A stretch of DNA of 25,935 bases from DASZBR01 sp033763845 (GCA_033763845.1 JANRJR010000065.1:1-25935), one strand, 5' to 3'. Shown: positions 1 through 8,095, counted from the stretch's first letter. Notes: generated from the sequence alone by a model not told the origin. A program made the numbers and translations.

Positions 1-956
1 ATCGCAATTCTAGCCATTTGAAGATAGTGTAATGTCGAATCGATTTTGGCTTGCTCATAAAAATCATCAAACCAATGAAAACGTAAATTATGAAAATAAT
101 ACAAAAATTTCGGCGACTTAGACGATTCTGGCATTAGATGGGTAACACCAAATCTGGCTGCAAGAGTGTGATTATTTTGAAACCAGGGAAGCTCTCGCAC
201 CAGCCGTGAAACCTCTCCTGTGTGCTGTGACTTCAAAACACGATGAAATCGTTGAAACAATTTTTGATTAAACTTATTGTCAGATATCACGGGAATTCTA
301 TAATTTTTACAAATAATCCCTTTTTCTTTTAAATCAGCGACAATGTCCGGCAATGTATCGGCATTTTCAAGAAAGGGATCACGTGCCGCCTGTATTAATC
401 GATTCAACATATTTACCACAATATCTTCACGTTCCTGCTTTAAAATTCCCCACTGTTGAGTCAAATAATCGTGATACTGATTTAAAATGTGATCGGGTAC
501 TCGCCCAAAATAACGTCGTCGTTTTGCTTTTTCGATATCTCTTAATGCTCGAATTAAAAGTTTTTCAATTTGCAACAATCTTTTATAGGCGTTTAATAGC
601 GATATGTGTGAGTGGGTTGAGAAGCGCGCATCATGCTGAAAGGCTTCTTCAGTTTCACGAAGTTGTTGCTGTAGTACAACGTTATGCTGAGCCGCTCGCT
701 GAGTTTGATTCCAAAATTCTCTCGTGTGCAATTTTGCAACATCTTGCTCACGACGGCGAAATCCGATGATGGCATCTGCGCACTCACGAAAAGATGCATT
801 CATATTCACGCCTGTTTTTTTAAAGCGAGAATTATGATAAAGCTCAAAGCCCAGATTAAGTGTTCGAAAAAAATCTTGTGTAAATGAAGTAAAGCCAAAA
901 AAACGTGAATTACGACGTGAAATTACAGCGTGCGCATCAAAAATAGCAAATGTCAT
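1..956 (-). CDS. Orphan helical protein, C-terminus beyond window
   Basis: The frame is open from an ATG at 956-954 down to base 1 with no stop, giving 318 residues of an unfinished protein. A clear Shine-Dalgarno GAGGAG lies about 5 bases upstream of the ATG, which supports this start. I recognise no family. Residues about 60-190 are rich in charged residues, Gln and Leu and look like long helices or a coiled coil. A basic KRRR cluster sits at 145-148. No signal peptide or membrane segment is visible. The gene is transcribed away from the small plus-strand gene at 1118. A large orphan helical protein in this kind of genome may be a secreted effector, but nothing seen here proves it. Confidence is high that it is a gene and nil for its function. 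Confidence 0.8.
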   Translation of the reverse strand, partial: MTFAIFDAHAVISRRNSRFFGFTSFTQDFFRTLNLGFELYHNSRFKKTGVNMNASFRECADAIIGFRRREQDVAKLHTREFWNQTQRAAQHNVVLQQQLRETEEAFQHDARFSTHSHISLLNAYKRLLQIEKLLIRALRDIEKAKRRRYFGRVPDHILNQYHDYLTQQWGILKQEREDIVVNMLNRLIQAARDPFLENADTLPDIVADLKEKGIICKNYRIPVISDNKFNQKLFQRFHRVLKSQHTGEVSRLVRELPWFQNNHTLAARFGVTHLMPESSKSPKFLYYFHNLRFHWFDDFYEQAKIDSTLHYLQMARIA

Positions 957-1051
957 AGACACTCCTCGTTGCTAATTATTGTTCAATCGTCTAACACGAT
1001 ATCAGATTATTTTAAAAATTAAAATAGTTTGATATTTTTAATTTTTATTTT

Positions 1052-1080
1052 TTGCAAAGGCATTTAATTTTTAATACACT
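1052..1080 (+). promoter_or_regulatory. Candidate sigma-70 promoter for the gene at 1118
   Basis: TTGCAA at 1052-1057 and TACACT at 1075-1080 are separated by exactly 17 bp within a very AT-rich intergenic stretch (957-1117). Initiation near 1087 would give a leader of about 30 nt to the ATG at 1118. AT-rich DNA yields chance matches, so this is moderate support only. Confidence 0.4.
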
Positions 1081-1117
1081 CAACGGAGTTTAAATCTTAA
1101 CGAGAAGGACTCAGACG

Positions 1118-1333
1118 ATGAATGCTACGGAAACGGAAGTAAGAACTTTTCATATAAGCCATAAAGAAAAAATGCAAAGAATGCGAGATGAGGCTAGAGC
1201 ACTAATTGCTGTACTTAATCAAGGCAAACGCCAGAGAGAAGAAACACCCTCACCTCAGGAAAATTCTACCACCGAGGACTCAGATTCTGCTGAGGCTCGA
1301 TCACTTCATTTGCGCCCTCGTGCGCATCAGTAG
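1118..1333 (+). CDS. Small hydrophilic orphan protein (71 aa)
   Basis: The ATG is preceded by AGAAGGA at a good distance and by a candidate promoter at 1052-1080. The first half looks helical and charged. The second half is low-complexity Ser/Glu/Thr/Pro, with a basic KRQR at 37-40. There is no signal peptide or membrane segment. The last 68 bp overlap the 3' end of the convergent gene at 1266-2459, so both reading frames cannot be freely optimised there. It resembles no family I know. It could be the N-terminal remnant of a longer gene cut off by the convergent neighbour, or a genuine small protein. The upstream signals favour expression. Confidence 0.45.
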   Translation: MNATETEVRTFHISHKEKMQRMRDEARALIAVLNQGKRQREETPSPQENSTTEDSDSAEARSLHLRPRAHQ

Positions 1334-2459
1334 TTTCTTGGAAGCTTTCATATGAGGCAATCAAGCTTTCAAGACTATAATTTTGAGGCTTATCAATTCG
1401 AGGCTTTATGAAGGCAAAAAGTTTTGGCGATAATATATTATGACTGTCTGGGTAGTCTTTAATTAATCTTTCGATTAATTCATACATGCTATTCACGTCA
1501 TCAGACAAACTGTCAGACCAACTTTGCAGTACTTGCTGTATTTTGACCGGCCGCTCAGGAACTAAGGGTGACGTACGCTTTAAAATTTCCCTTATATAAT
1601 GATCAGTTCTTCCCACCATAAGCCTTAACATTTTTATGGTGTTAACAATCTCTTTTAATACTGTTGTTGAATAACTTGCATAAAATTCAACTTTTTCTAG
1701 ATATGATTTAGTCGCGACAATTTCAAAATCGTCATCATAAGCTTCAACAGTATCACAATGTTGATTAAATTTTTTCTCTAATTCTTCAAGTTGACTACAA
1801 ACATCTGCCTCGAATGCACCCATAATGATTTCCACTTCATCATGTTTTCGTCGCTTTAACTCATCCTCAGCATTTCTCGTCACTGCGGTAAGTAACGGGT
1901 CAGCACCAGGTTCAGCATCTAAAAATGGCTGTACCCAACGTATTAATTCGGGATATTCTTGCAATCTTCTTTGTATGTCAGCTTTAAAATAACTATCTTT
2001 AGAATCACGATAAAAATTGACTAATACATTCGCGCGCTGCCCCACTAAACCAATATGGTTGCAAAGCATCTCCCTGAATTGAATCAATTCTTGTCGATCA
2101 ACCCCAAATTTATCCATATCTGCAGATTTAAGTATATGGCTAATTTCAGTATTCATTGCGTACGCTTCAGCCAATACACTGCTTTGCTGATAAAACAATT
2201 GTAACATTTCGATTATATGATGATTGCTGGGCGTTTCCAGGGTAAACATTCTGATTTTTGCTTCAGCTTGACGCTGAAGATCTGTATGTGACGCTGCATG
2301 AATTCTAGCCTCACACACAACGTATTTAGCATTAAATTCACGGATATCAAGTAAAATTTCTTGGATACGAGAGTAAAAATCTTCAAGTGCAGGCACAGAA
2401 GGGGTGGATTCAACGTCTACTTCTCTATCGCGTTTTCTGCTCTTATCTTCGTGTGACAT
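1266..2459 (-). CDS. Orphan alpha-helical protein (397 aa)
   Basis: The ATG at 2459 has AGGAA 7 bases upstream. The predicted protein is soluble, strongly helical and charged, with no signal peptide, no membrane segment and no catalytic motif that I recognise. The N-terminus carries a basic KRDR cluster at residues 9-12, followed by an acidic, Ser/Pro-containing stretch. The body (about 25-370) is a run of amphipathic helices of the kind seen in coiled-coil or helical-bundle proteins. It lies downstream of the glycosyltransferase gene on the same strand with an 80-bp gap containing inverted repeats, so it may be transcribed separately. A host-directed role is possible from the genomic setting but cannot be shown. 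Function unknown. Confidence 0.75.
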   Translation of the reverse strand: MSHEDKSRKRDREVDVESTPSVPALEDFYSRIQEILLDIREFNAKYVVCEARIHAASHTDLQRQAEAKIRMFTLETPSNHHIIEMLQLFYQQSSVLAEAYAMNTEISHILKSADMDKFGVDRQELIQFREMLCNHIGLVGQRANVLVNFYRDSKDSYFKADIQRRLQEYPELIRWVQPFLDAEPGADPLLTAVTRNAEDELKRRKHDEVEIIMGAFEADVCSQLEELEKKFNQHCDTVEAYDDDFEIVATKSYLEKVEFYASYSTTVLKEIVNTIKMLRLMVGRTDHYIREILKRTSPLVPERPVKIQQVLQSWSDSLSDDVNSMYELIERLIKDYPDSHNILSPKLFAFIKPRIDKPQNYSLESLIASYESFQETTDAHEGANEVIEPQQNLSPRW

Positions 2460-2482
2460 AAAAATATTCCTGTTTAATTATC

Positions 2483-2537
2483 GTGGTAAGCACTCTACCA
2501 CAACATTTAATATTGTACAGATCAAACCTTAAGGTTT
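2483..2537 (-). other. Inverted repeats between two minus-strand genes
   Basis: Bases 2483-2488 and 2496-2501 form a perfect 6-bp stem (GTGGTA/TACCAC) with a 7-base loop. Bases 2524-2537 are a perfect 14-bp palindrome (AAACCTTAAGGTTT) directly after the glycosyltransferase stop. Neither is followed by a clear T-run on the minus strand, so this is not a textbook terminator. It could be an attenuator, a weak terminator or an operator for the downstream orphan gene. Confidence 0.3.
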
Positions 2538-2539
2538 TC

Positions 2540-4039
2540 TTAAGAATGAGGCTGAGGCGGCAGAAAGCCCACCAGAACAGGGATTCGAGGCACTGAACCA
2601 TCGGATCGGTGCCAGGAAAAGTACTTCACAGGGAGTACTATTAAATTGGGATAGGCTTTCAAAACAGCTTGTGGAAATTTTAAACCATCATTGGTATCTG
2701 GATGCTGGCCAAATACTAATGTTCCGTAATAATTATCTTGAACAAATACAGCGCCATATTTTTTCATTCTATTCATATCTATCCACTGGCTAAATTCGGG
2801 ATTCCACTCGACAAATACCGAGGGATGATCTTTGGAATAATAGGCAATGTATCCACCTACATAACGACTTCCCGCGACATATTTTAACGGCATGTGATAT
2901 TGATTTTGCCACGTAGTTGTCACGTAATCTGCAATTTGTTGCGCAGGATAATTGTCAGAATGTTTGCGCTTAGAATCTAACGATAATCCTGCGATATATC
3001 CAATCGCCCATAAAAACATGATGATATATATTATTGTCAGAATTATTTTAAATTTTTTAGGGGTTAACTCGGGATTGAAAAAATAGACTAAAACCAATCC
3101 CCACAACGACACCAACGGCACACCCCACTCGCTGTATAAATGCCACCTAAATATCAACGCTAACGCTACCGTTAATAAAAAAGGCCCTACTGCAATAAAC
3201 AATAAAAATTGCGTATTAAATTTTTCGCGAATATTGACGCGCGATCGCGAAAGAGAAATAACCATCACAATCGGTAATAAGAAATCCAATAATTGTGACG
3301 AAGCAAAATCAAATGCATTCGGAGTGGTGTCATCTGCACGTCCAAACGCATATTTTAGCGTTAAGAAATCATGCTGAAAAAGCCAAATAATATGCGGCAA
3401 AATGACTAGTGCAAAACTCAAAAATCCAATATATAAATTTTTAGACAAAAAACTTTTACGGGATTTCGGCTCGAATACTAAAAAACTAAACATTAACGCT
3501 AATGGCACGGCAGTATAATATTTCGCCATCATGGCTAACCCAGCACTTATTCCTACACCAACCCAATTTTTAATTTTTTGATTTTGAAGCGCTTTGTAAA
3601 AAAATAAAAACATTAATGGCCACAAACCCAACTCAATGACATTGTCATTAAATCCTTGCGGAACCAGAGCATAATCAATACAACCTTCGAGTAATAAAAC
3701 GGAAAACAACGCTTGTATAGGGTTAACCACTTTTTTAGCTAATTCCCATACCGCCCAAAAACTTAACCCCACAAATAATGAACTCATGGCATAAATACCA
3801 ATGCCAGATTGACCTCCCAACTCCCAGCCTAATCGTGTTAACCATGCATTCATCCAGGGATTTTTGTCATAACCCCATTCGAGATGCTGCCCCCACACAA
3901 ACCCTTCTATCGTGTCATGTGGAAGCGCATAACGCATTGTCAAGGGGACAAACACCCAAAGTAAGCAATGGATGCTTAAGAAGCACCAGAAATATTTATT
4001 TAGCGAAGGCTTTGATATAATGACCCACTCTCCCACCAT
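2540..4039 (-). CDS. GT39/ArnT-like membrane glycosyltransferase
   Basis: This 499-aa polytopic inner-membrane protein has about ten or more hydrophobic segments, starting at residues 16-35. The first large loop carries an acidic D42-x-x-E45 motif followed by a YDKNP sequence at 57-61. This matches the PMT_2/family-39 group, whose loop-1 acidic residues activate polyprenyl-phosphate-linked sugar donors. A soluble C-terminal part (about 370-499) faces the periplasm in relatives. By family it moves a sugar from a lipid carrier onto an envelope acceptor such as lipid A, LPS or protein; the acceptor cannot be told. The ATG at 4039 has no strong ribosome site, but the next in-frame Met would cut into the first helix. 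It is divergent from 4058 with only 18 bp between start codons. Confidence 0.75.
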   Translation of the reverse strand: MVGEWVIISKPSLNKYFWCFLSIHCLLWVFVPLTMRYALPHDTIEGFVWGQHLEWGYDKNPWMNAWLTRLGWELGGQSGIGIYAMSSLFVGLSFWAVWELAKKVVNPIQALFSVLLLEGCIDYALVPQGFNDNVIELGLWPLMFLFFYKALQNQKIKNWVGVGISAGLAMMAKYYTAVPLALMFSFLVFEPKSRKSFLSKNLYIGFLSFALVILPHIIWLFQHDFLTLKYAFGRADDTTPNAFDFASSQLLDFLLPIVMVISLSRSRVNIREKFNTQFLLFIAVGPFLLTVALALIFRWHLYSEWGVPLVSLWGLVLVYFFNPELTPKKFKIILTIIYIIMFLWAIGYIAGLSLDSKRKHSDNYPAQQIADYVTTTWQNQYHMPLKYVAGSRYVGGYIAYYSKDHPSVFVEWNPEFSQWIDMNRMKKYGAVFVQDNYYGTLVFGQHPDTNDGLKFPQAVLKAYPNLIVLPVKYFSWHRSDGSVPRIPVLVGFLPPQPHS

Positions 4040-4057
4040 GCTTGAATACGAGGCTCA

Positions 4058-4384
4058 ATGATGACGCAAGGAACAAAAGATGACAAATGGGGTTACTTTC
4101 GTCCTGGTTATTTTCCGCTTCAAGATGACTCGATTGCTCCGGCCATGGTTTGCTTAACCGAAGCACATACGGACGATGAAGAGCCCAATGTTCAATTTAT
4201 TTTAGTAAAAGCCGATTGTTGTTTAAAAGTCTGGGAAGACGCGTTATTTGTTTCGGAAACTGACTTTGATCATGCGAAAAATAAATCTGATTGTCTAAAT
4301 GAGTTAATGACCCGTTTCATGGAAAAAGGTTATTTGCCGCTGAATAAAATCAAATCTGAAGTTCAGTTTATGAGCTTTCACTAA
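4058..4384 (+). CDS. Small acidic orphan protein (108 aa)
   Basis: Two ATG codons in tandem (4058 and 4061) follow a GAGG. Spacing favours the second, giving 107 aa. The protein is soluble and acidic, with two adjacent cysteines near residue 53 and alternating hydrophobic and charged residues that suggest a compact alpha/beta fold. I know no family for it. It starts 18 bp from the divergent glycosyltransferase gene, so each promoter must lie within the other gene's 5' end. It stops 11 bp before the 3' end of the convergent tRNA-Pro gene with no visible terminator between them. Codon use resembles its neighbours, which supports a real gene. Function unknown. Confidence 0.65.
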   Translation: MMTQGTKDDKWGYFRPGYFPLQDDSIAPAMVCLTEAHTDDEEPNVQFILVKADCCLKVWEDALFVSETDFDHAKNKSDCLNELMTRFMEKGYLPLNKIKSEVQFMSFH

Positions 4385-4393
4385 CCTTCAAAA

Positions 4394-4462
<69 letters not shown>

Positions 4463-4472
<10 letters not shown>

Positions 4473-4771
4473 TGAACCTCGCATGATAGTTGATTCAACA
4501 ATTTTCGCAAGGTCGAACTGGCTTCAAAATGCACTGTTTTTCTCGCTGGAATCCTGACTTTTTCACCGGTCCTGGGATTTCTCGCTTCGCGTGAATTCTT
4601 TTGGCGCGATGAAAATTGTCCTAGTCCCGTAAGTTTTACCTCTTCACCCTTCTCTAACGCGACGGTAATTTCCTCGAAAAAGTGTTCGACAATAGCCATA
4701 GAAAGTACTGAATCTAATCCAACTTCATCTTCAATATACGCCGCCAATTTTGCTTTTGTTAGGGCAGACAC
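4463..4771 (-). CDS. ihfA: Integration host factor, alpha subunit
   Basis: This 102-aa HU/IHF-family protein is the alpha half of the DNA-bending heterodimer IHF, which shapes promoters, origins and recombination sites. The N-terminal helices begin ALTKAKL, followed by the turn GLGQF and the beta-arm tip RNPRTGE, whose Pro intercalates between DNA base pairs. The start is GTG, 4 bp after the pheT stop, so translation is probably coupled; the ribosome site is weak. It follows pheT as in most gammaproteobacteria. The odd part is the 3' end. The last residues and the TAG stop are read from the first 10 bases of tRNA-Pro, so the native C-terminus has been replaced or trimmed to tRNA sequence. Confidence 0.93.
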
Positions 4772-4775
4772 TGGA

Positions 4776-6767
4776 TTATGTTCTCAACGTTACATCAAAT
4801 TGTTGCGTTAATTCTGCAATAATTTTATTCATTAATCTCGTCACTTCATCTTCCACTAATGTTCTCTCGACTAATTGAAAGAGTAAACGCAAAGCAATAT
4901 TTTGTTTGTACACATCAAACACAGCAACTTCTTGCAATATCGGTCCTGCTATTTTTTGAATAGCCTCTTGAAGAGCTTGAGCAGACACTTTTTTATTCAT
5001 GACCAATGAAATATCGCGACGAATGCTCGGGAATTTCGAAATAGCTTGATATGCTGGCACCGTTTTATGTGTTACTGCATACAAATCAATCTCAAATAAA
5101 AACACGGGAATATTAATATCAAAACTTTTTTGTAATTCGGGATGTAGAGCACCACAAAATCCGACAGATTTGCCATTCAAAAATAATTCAGCGGTTTGTG
5201 CGGGATACAACGCGGGATGTTCAGCTGATTTATAAATTAATTCAGAATTTAATTGTTCGAGTGTATTTTTGAGATCAAAGAAATCAACGTCGCGTTTTTT
5301 CTCACCCCACTGTTCGGCGTGAGAAAGTCCTGCCCAAATTCCGCTCAACACAGGTTCTTCTTTATCTTTAAAACATAGCCCAGTCTCGAAAAATTTTAGG
5401 TATTCTTGTTGGCGATTTAAATTATGCTGAACAATTTCAATTAAACTTCCCCATAAACTGCTGCGCATGACAGCCAATTCTGCAGATAATGGATTTTCTA
5501 ATACGTTAGGGCGAGGCCAGGCGCCATCCCTACCGGGAGATATTTTATTTTGCAGTAATTCCGAAATAAAACTATAACTCACCACTTCTTGATAACCCAA
5601 ACTAACGAGTTTATTTTTAATTTGACTTAATGGCTTAATATTTTCATGAGAAATTAACGGTTTAACAGTTCTAGTTTCAGATAGAGTAGGTACATGTTCA
5701 TAACCATACACGCGCGCAATTTCTTCGATTAAATCGACCTCTTGCGAGATATCAAACCTATAACTGGGTGGAACAACGGTATTTTTGGATACCATCATAT
5801 TTAAACTTTCTAGAATTTCAAGAGATTTTTTTTCAGGAATTTCATAACCCAATAATTCAGTCACACGCTTTGTACGCAATTTAATTTTAGGTGTTTTAGG
5901 CAAAGTTTTTTTGTCTGATTTAATAATTAAATCCGATATTGCTAAATCACCATATATTTCTTTTAATAATTCTGTCGCACGTTTGATGGCAATTTCAGGT
6001 AATGCGGGATCCACACCTCGTTCAAAACGATGTGACGCATCTGTATGCAATCCATAACGACGTGCATCGCCTGCAATTAATTCAGGCGAAAAATGAGCGG
6101 ATTCAATAAATATTTCTGTAGTTGAAGCGGTAACGCCAGAATCTAAACCTCCCATAATGCCTGCCATAGCAATAGGTTTTTCGTTATCTGCAATGACGAG
6201 AATATTTTTATCCAATTTAATTTTTTGATTGTCTAATAAAACTATTTCTTCGCCTGATTTTGCTTGGCGGACAATAACTTTAGAATTAATTTTTTGTAGG
6301 TCAAATGCATGCAAAGGCTGGCCGAGCTCTATCATCACAAAATTCATGATGTCTACAACAGGATGAATTAATTTAATCCCGGATTTTAATAATTTTTGCT
6401 GAATGTCTTTTGGTGTCGCTACACCTGGTTTAATATTTTTAATCACACGACCAATATAAAGGGGGCAGGCTTTGGGGGATTTAATTTCCACTGGAATAAG
6501 ATCTGCGTGTAATTTTATATGGGTGTCGCAAGCGCCGCCATTCCGATCTAATTTTGTATGCGTCAGCGCTGCGATTTCTCGCGCAATACCCAATACACTT
6601 AAACAATCACCACGATTTGGGGTTAATTCAAATTCAAAGACAAAATCATTTTCATAAGGTTCACATGACTCAACGGCTAATCCAGATAAATTTAATTTTT
6701 CGATTAATTGTTCGCGAGATAATTTTGGATCGATCCATTCACGTAGCCATTGTTCACTGAGTTTCAT
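4776..6767 (-). CDS. pheT: Phenylalanyl-tRNA synthetase beta chain, compact form
   Basis: This is the beta subunit of the alpha2-beta2 enzyme that charges tRNA-Phe, here 663 aa against about 795 in E. coli. The N-terminus MKLSEQWLREW matches the family. At residues 38-46 it jumps straight to the FELTPNRGDC motif of the next domain, so the tRNA-binding EMAP/OB-fold domain (E. coli about 46-156) is missing. The B3/B4 editing region (HAFD; GLHTDASHRFERGVDPAL), B5 and the C-terminal ferredoxin-like anticodon-binding domain are present. In that last domain the DVY motif runs on with about 8 residues fewer than E. coli. A GC-rich patch at 5506-5538 adds about six residues. pheS, normally adjacent, is absent; ldhA lies 11 bp upstream. 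The open frame and intact motifs argue for a working protein. Confidence 0.93.
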   Translation of the reverse strand: MKLSEQWLREWIDPKLSREQLIEKLNLSGLAVESCEPYENDFVFEFELTPNRGDCLSVLGIAREIAALTHTKLDRNGGACDTHIKLHADLIPVEIKSPKACPLYIGRVIKNIKPGVATPKDIQQKLLKSGIKLIHPVVDIMNFVMIELGQPLHAFDLQKINSKVIVRQAKSGEEIVLLDNQKIKLDKNILVIADNEKPIAMAGIMGGLDSGVTASTTEIFIESAHFSPELIAGDARRYGLHTDASHRFERGVDPALPEIAIKRATELLKEIYGDLAISDLIIKSDKKTLPKTPKIKLRTKRVTELLGYEIPEKKSLEILESLNMMVSKNTVVPPSYRFDISQEVDLIEEIARVYGYEHVPTLSETRTVKPLISHENIKPLSQIKNKLVSLGYQEVVSYSFISELLQNKISPGRDGAWPRPNVLENPLSAELAVMRSSLWGSLIEIVQHNLNRQQEYLKFFETGLCFKDKEEPVLSGIWAGLSHAEQWGEKKRDVDFFDLKNTLEQLNSELIYKSAEHPALYPAQTAELFLNGKSVGFCGALHPELQKSFDINIPVFLFEIDLYAVTHKTVPAYQAISKFPSIRRDISLVMNKKVSAQALQEAIQKIAGPILQEVAVFDVYKQNIALRLLFQLVERTLVEDEVTRLMNKIIAELTQQFDVTLRT
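5506..5538 (-). repeat. GC-rich insert-like patch inside pheT
   Basis: About 72% of these bases are G or C inside a gene that is otherwise strongly AT-rich. On the coding strand the patch encodes a stretch containing PGRDGAWPRP just before the conserved NPLS motif, with about six more residues than E. coli PheT at that spot. The ends are partly inverted (TAGGG and CCCTA), resembling the small palindromic elements that insert in frame in Rickettsia genes. Only one copy is visible in this window, so repeat status is an inference. Confidence 0.35.
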
Positions 6768-6778
6768 AAAAATCCTAT

Positions 6779-7771
6779 CTAGCTAACTACTGAGGAAACA
6801 TCTAATTGACTTTTTTCAAAATCACGGATGTTATTAAGCGTTGTTTTGGCAATGTTCGTCAATGCTTCTTCGGTAAAAAAAGCTTGATGCCCCGTAATCA
6901 ATACATTAGGGAATGTTTGAAGTCGAATAAAAACCTCATCTTTTAGCCTCATATGTGAGAGGTCTTGAAAAAACAAGTTATCTTCTTCTTCGTACACATC
7001 TAAACCCAAATACCCTATTTTATTATTTTTCAGATTTTCTATCACTGCCGTTGTGTCAATCAAGGCTCCTCGGCCTGTATTTATGAGCATGACATTTGAT
7101 TGCATTAAAGATAAAGCTTGCGCATTAATAATGTGATGCGTCTGTGCATTTAACGGGCAATGTAAACTAATAATATCTGATTTTTTACAGAGCTCTTCGA
7201 ACGAAACATATTTTATTCCAAGCTGGATTAAATCTTTATTTTGTACGGGGTCAAACCCAATTACGTTACATTCAAAGCCGCACATGATTTTCGCAAAAAC
7301 ACTGCCAATTTTGCCGGTCCCAACCACACCCACTGTTTTTCCCTTGAGATCAAAACCCAACAAACCGTCCAATAAAAAATTATGTTCACGAACACGATTA
7401 TAGGCCTGCGGAATTTTACGGTTTAACGCCAAAATTAATCCAACGGTGAATTCTGCTACAGAATGAGGTGAATACGCGGGAACACGTACAACGGTCAATC
7501 CTGCTTTTTTAGCCGCAGAAATATCCACATGATTAAATCCGGCTGTGCGTAATGCAATGAGCTTCACGCCCTGCTTCTGTAATTGATTAATCACCTCAGC
7601 ATTAATATGATCAGTTACAAAACAACATACCGCAGAAAAATCTTTAGCAAGAGCTACCGTTCGCTCGTTTAATGCTTCGTCAAAAAAAAATAATTCATGC
7701 GAAGTTGTCTTATTTGCAGCGATCAAATATTTTTTTTCGAATGGTTTACTACTGAATATGGCAACTTTCAT
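6779..7771 (-). CDS. ldhA: Fermentative D-lactate dehydrogenase
   Basis: This NAD-dependent D-2-hydroxyacid dehydrogenase reduces pyruvate to D-lactate, regenerating NAD+ when respiration is limited. The 330-aa form starting MKVAIFSSKPFEKKYL aligns from its first residue with E. coli LdhA. An upstream in-frame ATG at 7801 would add 10 residues with no counterpart, so the ATG at 7771 is preferred. Visible motifs are the Rossmann loop GVVGTGKIG, the substrate-side VRVPAYSP, NTGRGALID with the catalytic Arg, and the terminal GHQAF with the catalytic His. It sits between tRNA-Arg and pheT on one strand, where pheS would be expected, and may be co-transcribed with pheT (11-bp gap). It could act on a related 2-ketoacid, but the similarity to LdhA is strong throughout. 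Confidence 0.88.
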   Translation of the reverse strand: MKVAIFSSKPFEKKYLIAANKTTSHELFFFDEALNERTVALAKDFSAVCCFVTDHINAEVINQLQKQGVKLIALRTAGFNHVDISAAKKAGLTVVRVPAYSPHSVAEFTVGLILALNRKIPQAYNRVREHNFLLDGLLGFDLKGKTVGVVGTGKIGSVFAKIMCGFECNVIGFDPVQNKDLIQLGIKYVSFEELCKKSDIISLHCPLNAQTHHIINAQALSLMQSNVMLINTGRGALIDTTAVIENLKNNKIGYLGLDVYEEEDNLFFQDLSHMRLKDEVFIRLQTFPNVLITGHQAFFTEEALTNIAKTTLNNIRDFEKSQLDVSSVVS

Positions 7772-7842
7772 GTATTTTTTCTCTATCCCCAATTTCTCCA
7801 TCCCCTAATTAGAGGCGAAGGTATCGCGAAGCGACGGATGAG

Positions 7843-7919
7843 TGGCGCGCCCGGAGAGATTCGAACTCCCGACCACCAAGTTCGTAGCCTGGTACTCTAT
7901 CCAGCTGAGCTACGGGCGC
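7843..7919 (-). tRNA. tRNA-Arg (anticodon ACG)
   Basis: This is a 77-nt cloverleaf with encoded CCA. The acceptor stem GCGCCCG pairs with CGGGCGC and the discriminator is G. The anticodon loop CTACGAA gives ACG, whose A34 is normally converted to inosine by TadA so that it reads CGU, CGC and CGA. The T-loop is TTCGAAT. It lies 27 bp downstream of tRNA-Ser on the same strand and probably shares its promoter at 8049-8076. Confidence 0.95.
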
Positions 7920-7946
7920 ATAAGGTCTTGCATGATAACAAAGTTT

Positions 7947-8038
7947 TGGCGGAGAGGGAGGGATTCGAACCCTCGATGGAGTTTTAGCCCCATACTCCCT
8001 TAGCAGGGGAGCGCCTTCGACCACTCGGCCACCTCTCC
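7947..8038 (-). tRNA. tRNA-Ser (anticodon GCT)
   Basis: This 92-nt tRNA has the long variable arm typical of tRNA-Ser and an encoded CCA. The acceptor stem GGAGAGG pairs with CCTCTCC and the discriminator is G. The anticodon stem CTCCC/GGGAG holds the loop CTGCTAA, giving GCT, which reads AGC and AGU. The T-loop is TTCGAAT. It is the first gene after a strong stable-RNA-type promoter and is followed by tRNA-Arg. Confidence 0.95.
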
Positions 8039-8048
8039 GCGCCGGGGA

Positions 8049-8076
8049 AGTATAAATCATCGCCTTTCCCAGTCAA
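8049..8076 (-). promoter_or_regulatory. Promoter of the tRNA-Ser/tRNA-Arg unit
   Basis: On the minus strand TTGACT (8076-8071) and TATACT (8054-8049) are separated by 16 bp. The bases just after the -10 are nearly all G and C (TCCCCGGC), as in the discriminators of rRNA and tRNA promoters under stringent control. Initiation would fall a few bases before the tRNA-Ser 5' end at 8038. It shares the 57-bp gap with the divergent murJ gene. Confidence 0.6.
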
Positions 8077-8095
8077 ACTATTATATGATGCATGG

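Noticed and set aside
353..769. Plus-strand open frame of 138 codons
   Set aside because: It is the shadow of the minus-strand orphan gene at 1-956, which has a better ribosome site, start and composition.
6779..7801. Longer ldhA start at 7801
   Set aside because: It adds ten residues with no match to LdhA; the ATG at 7771 aligns with the family N-terminus.
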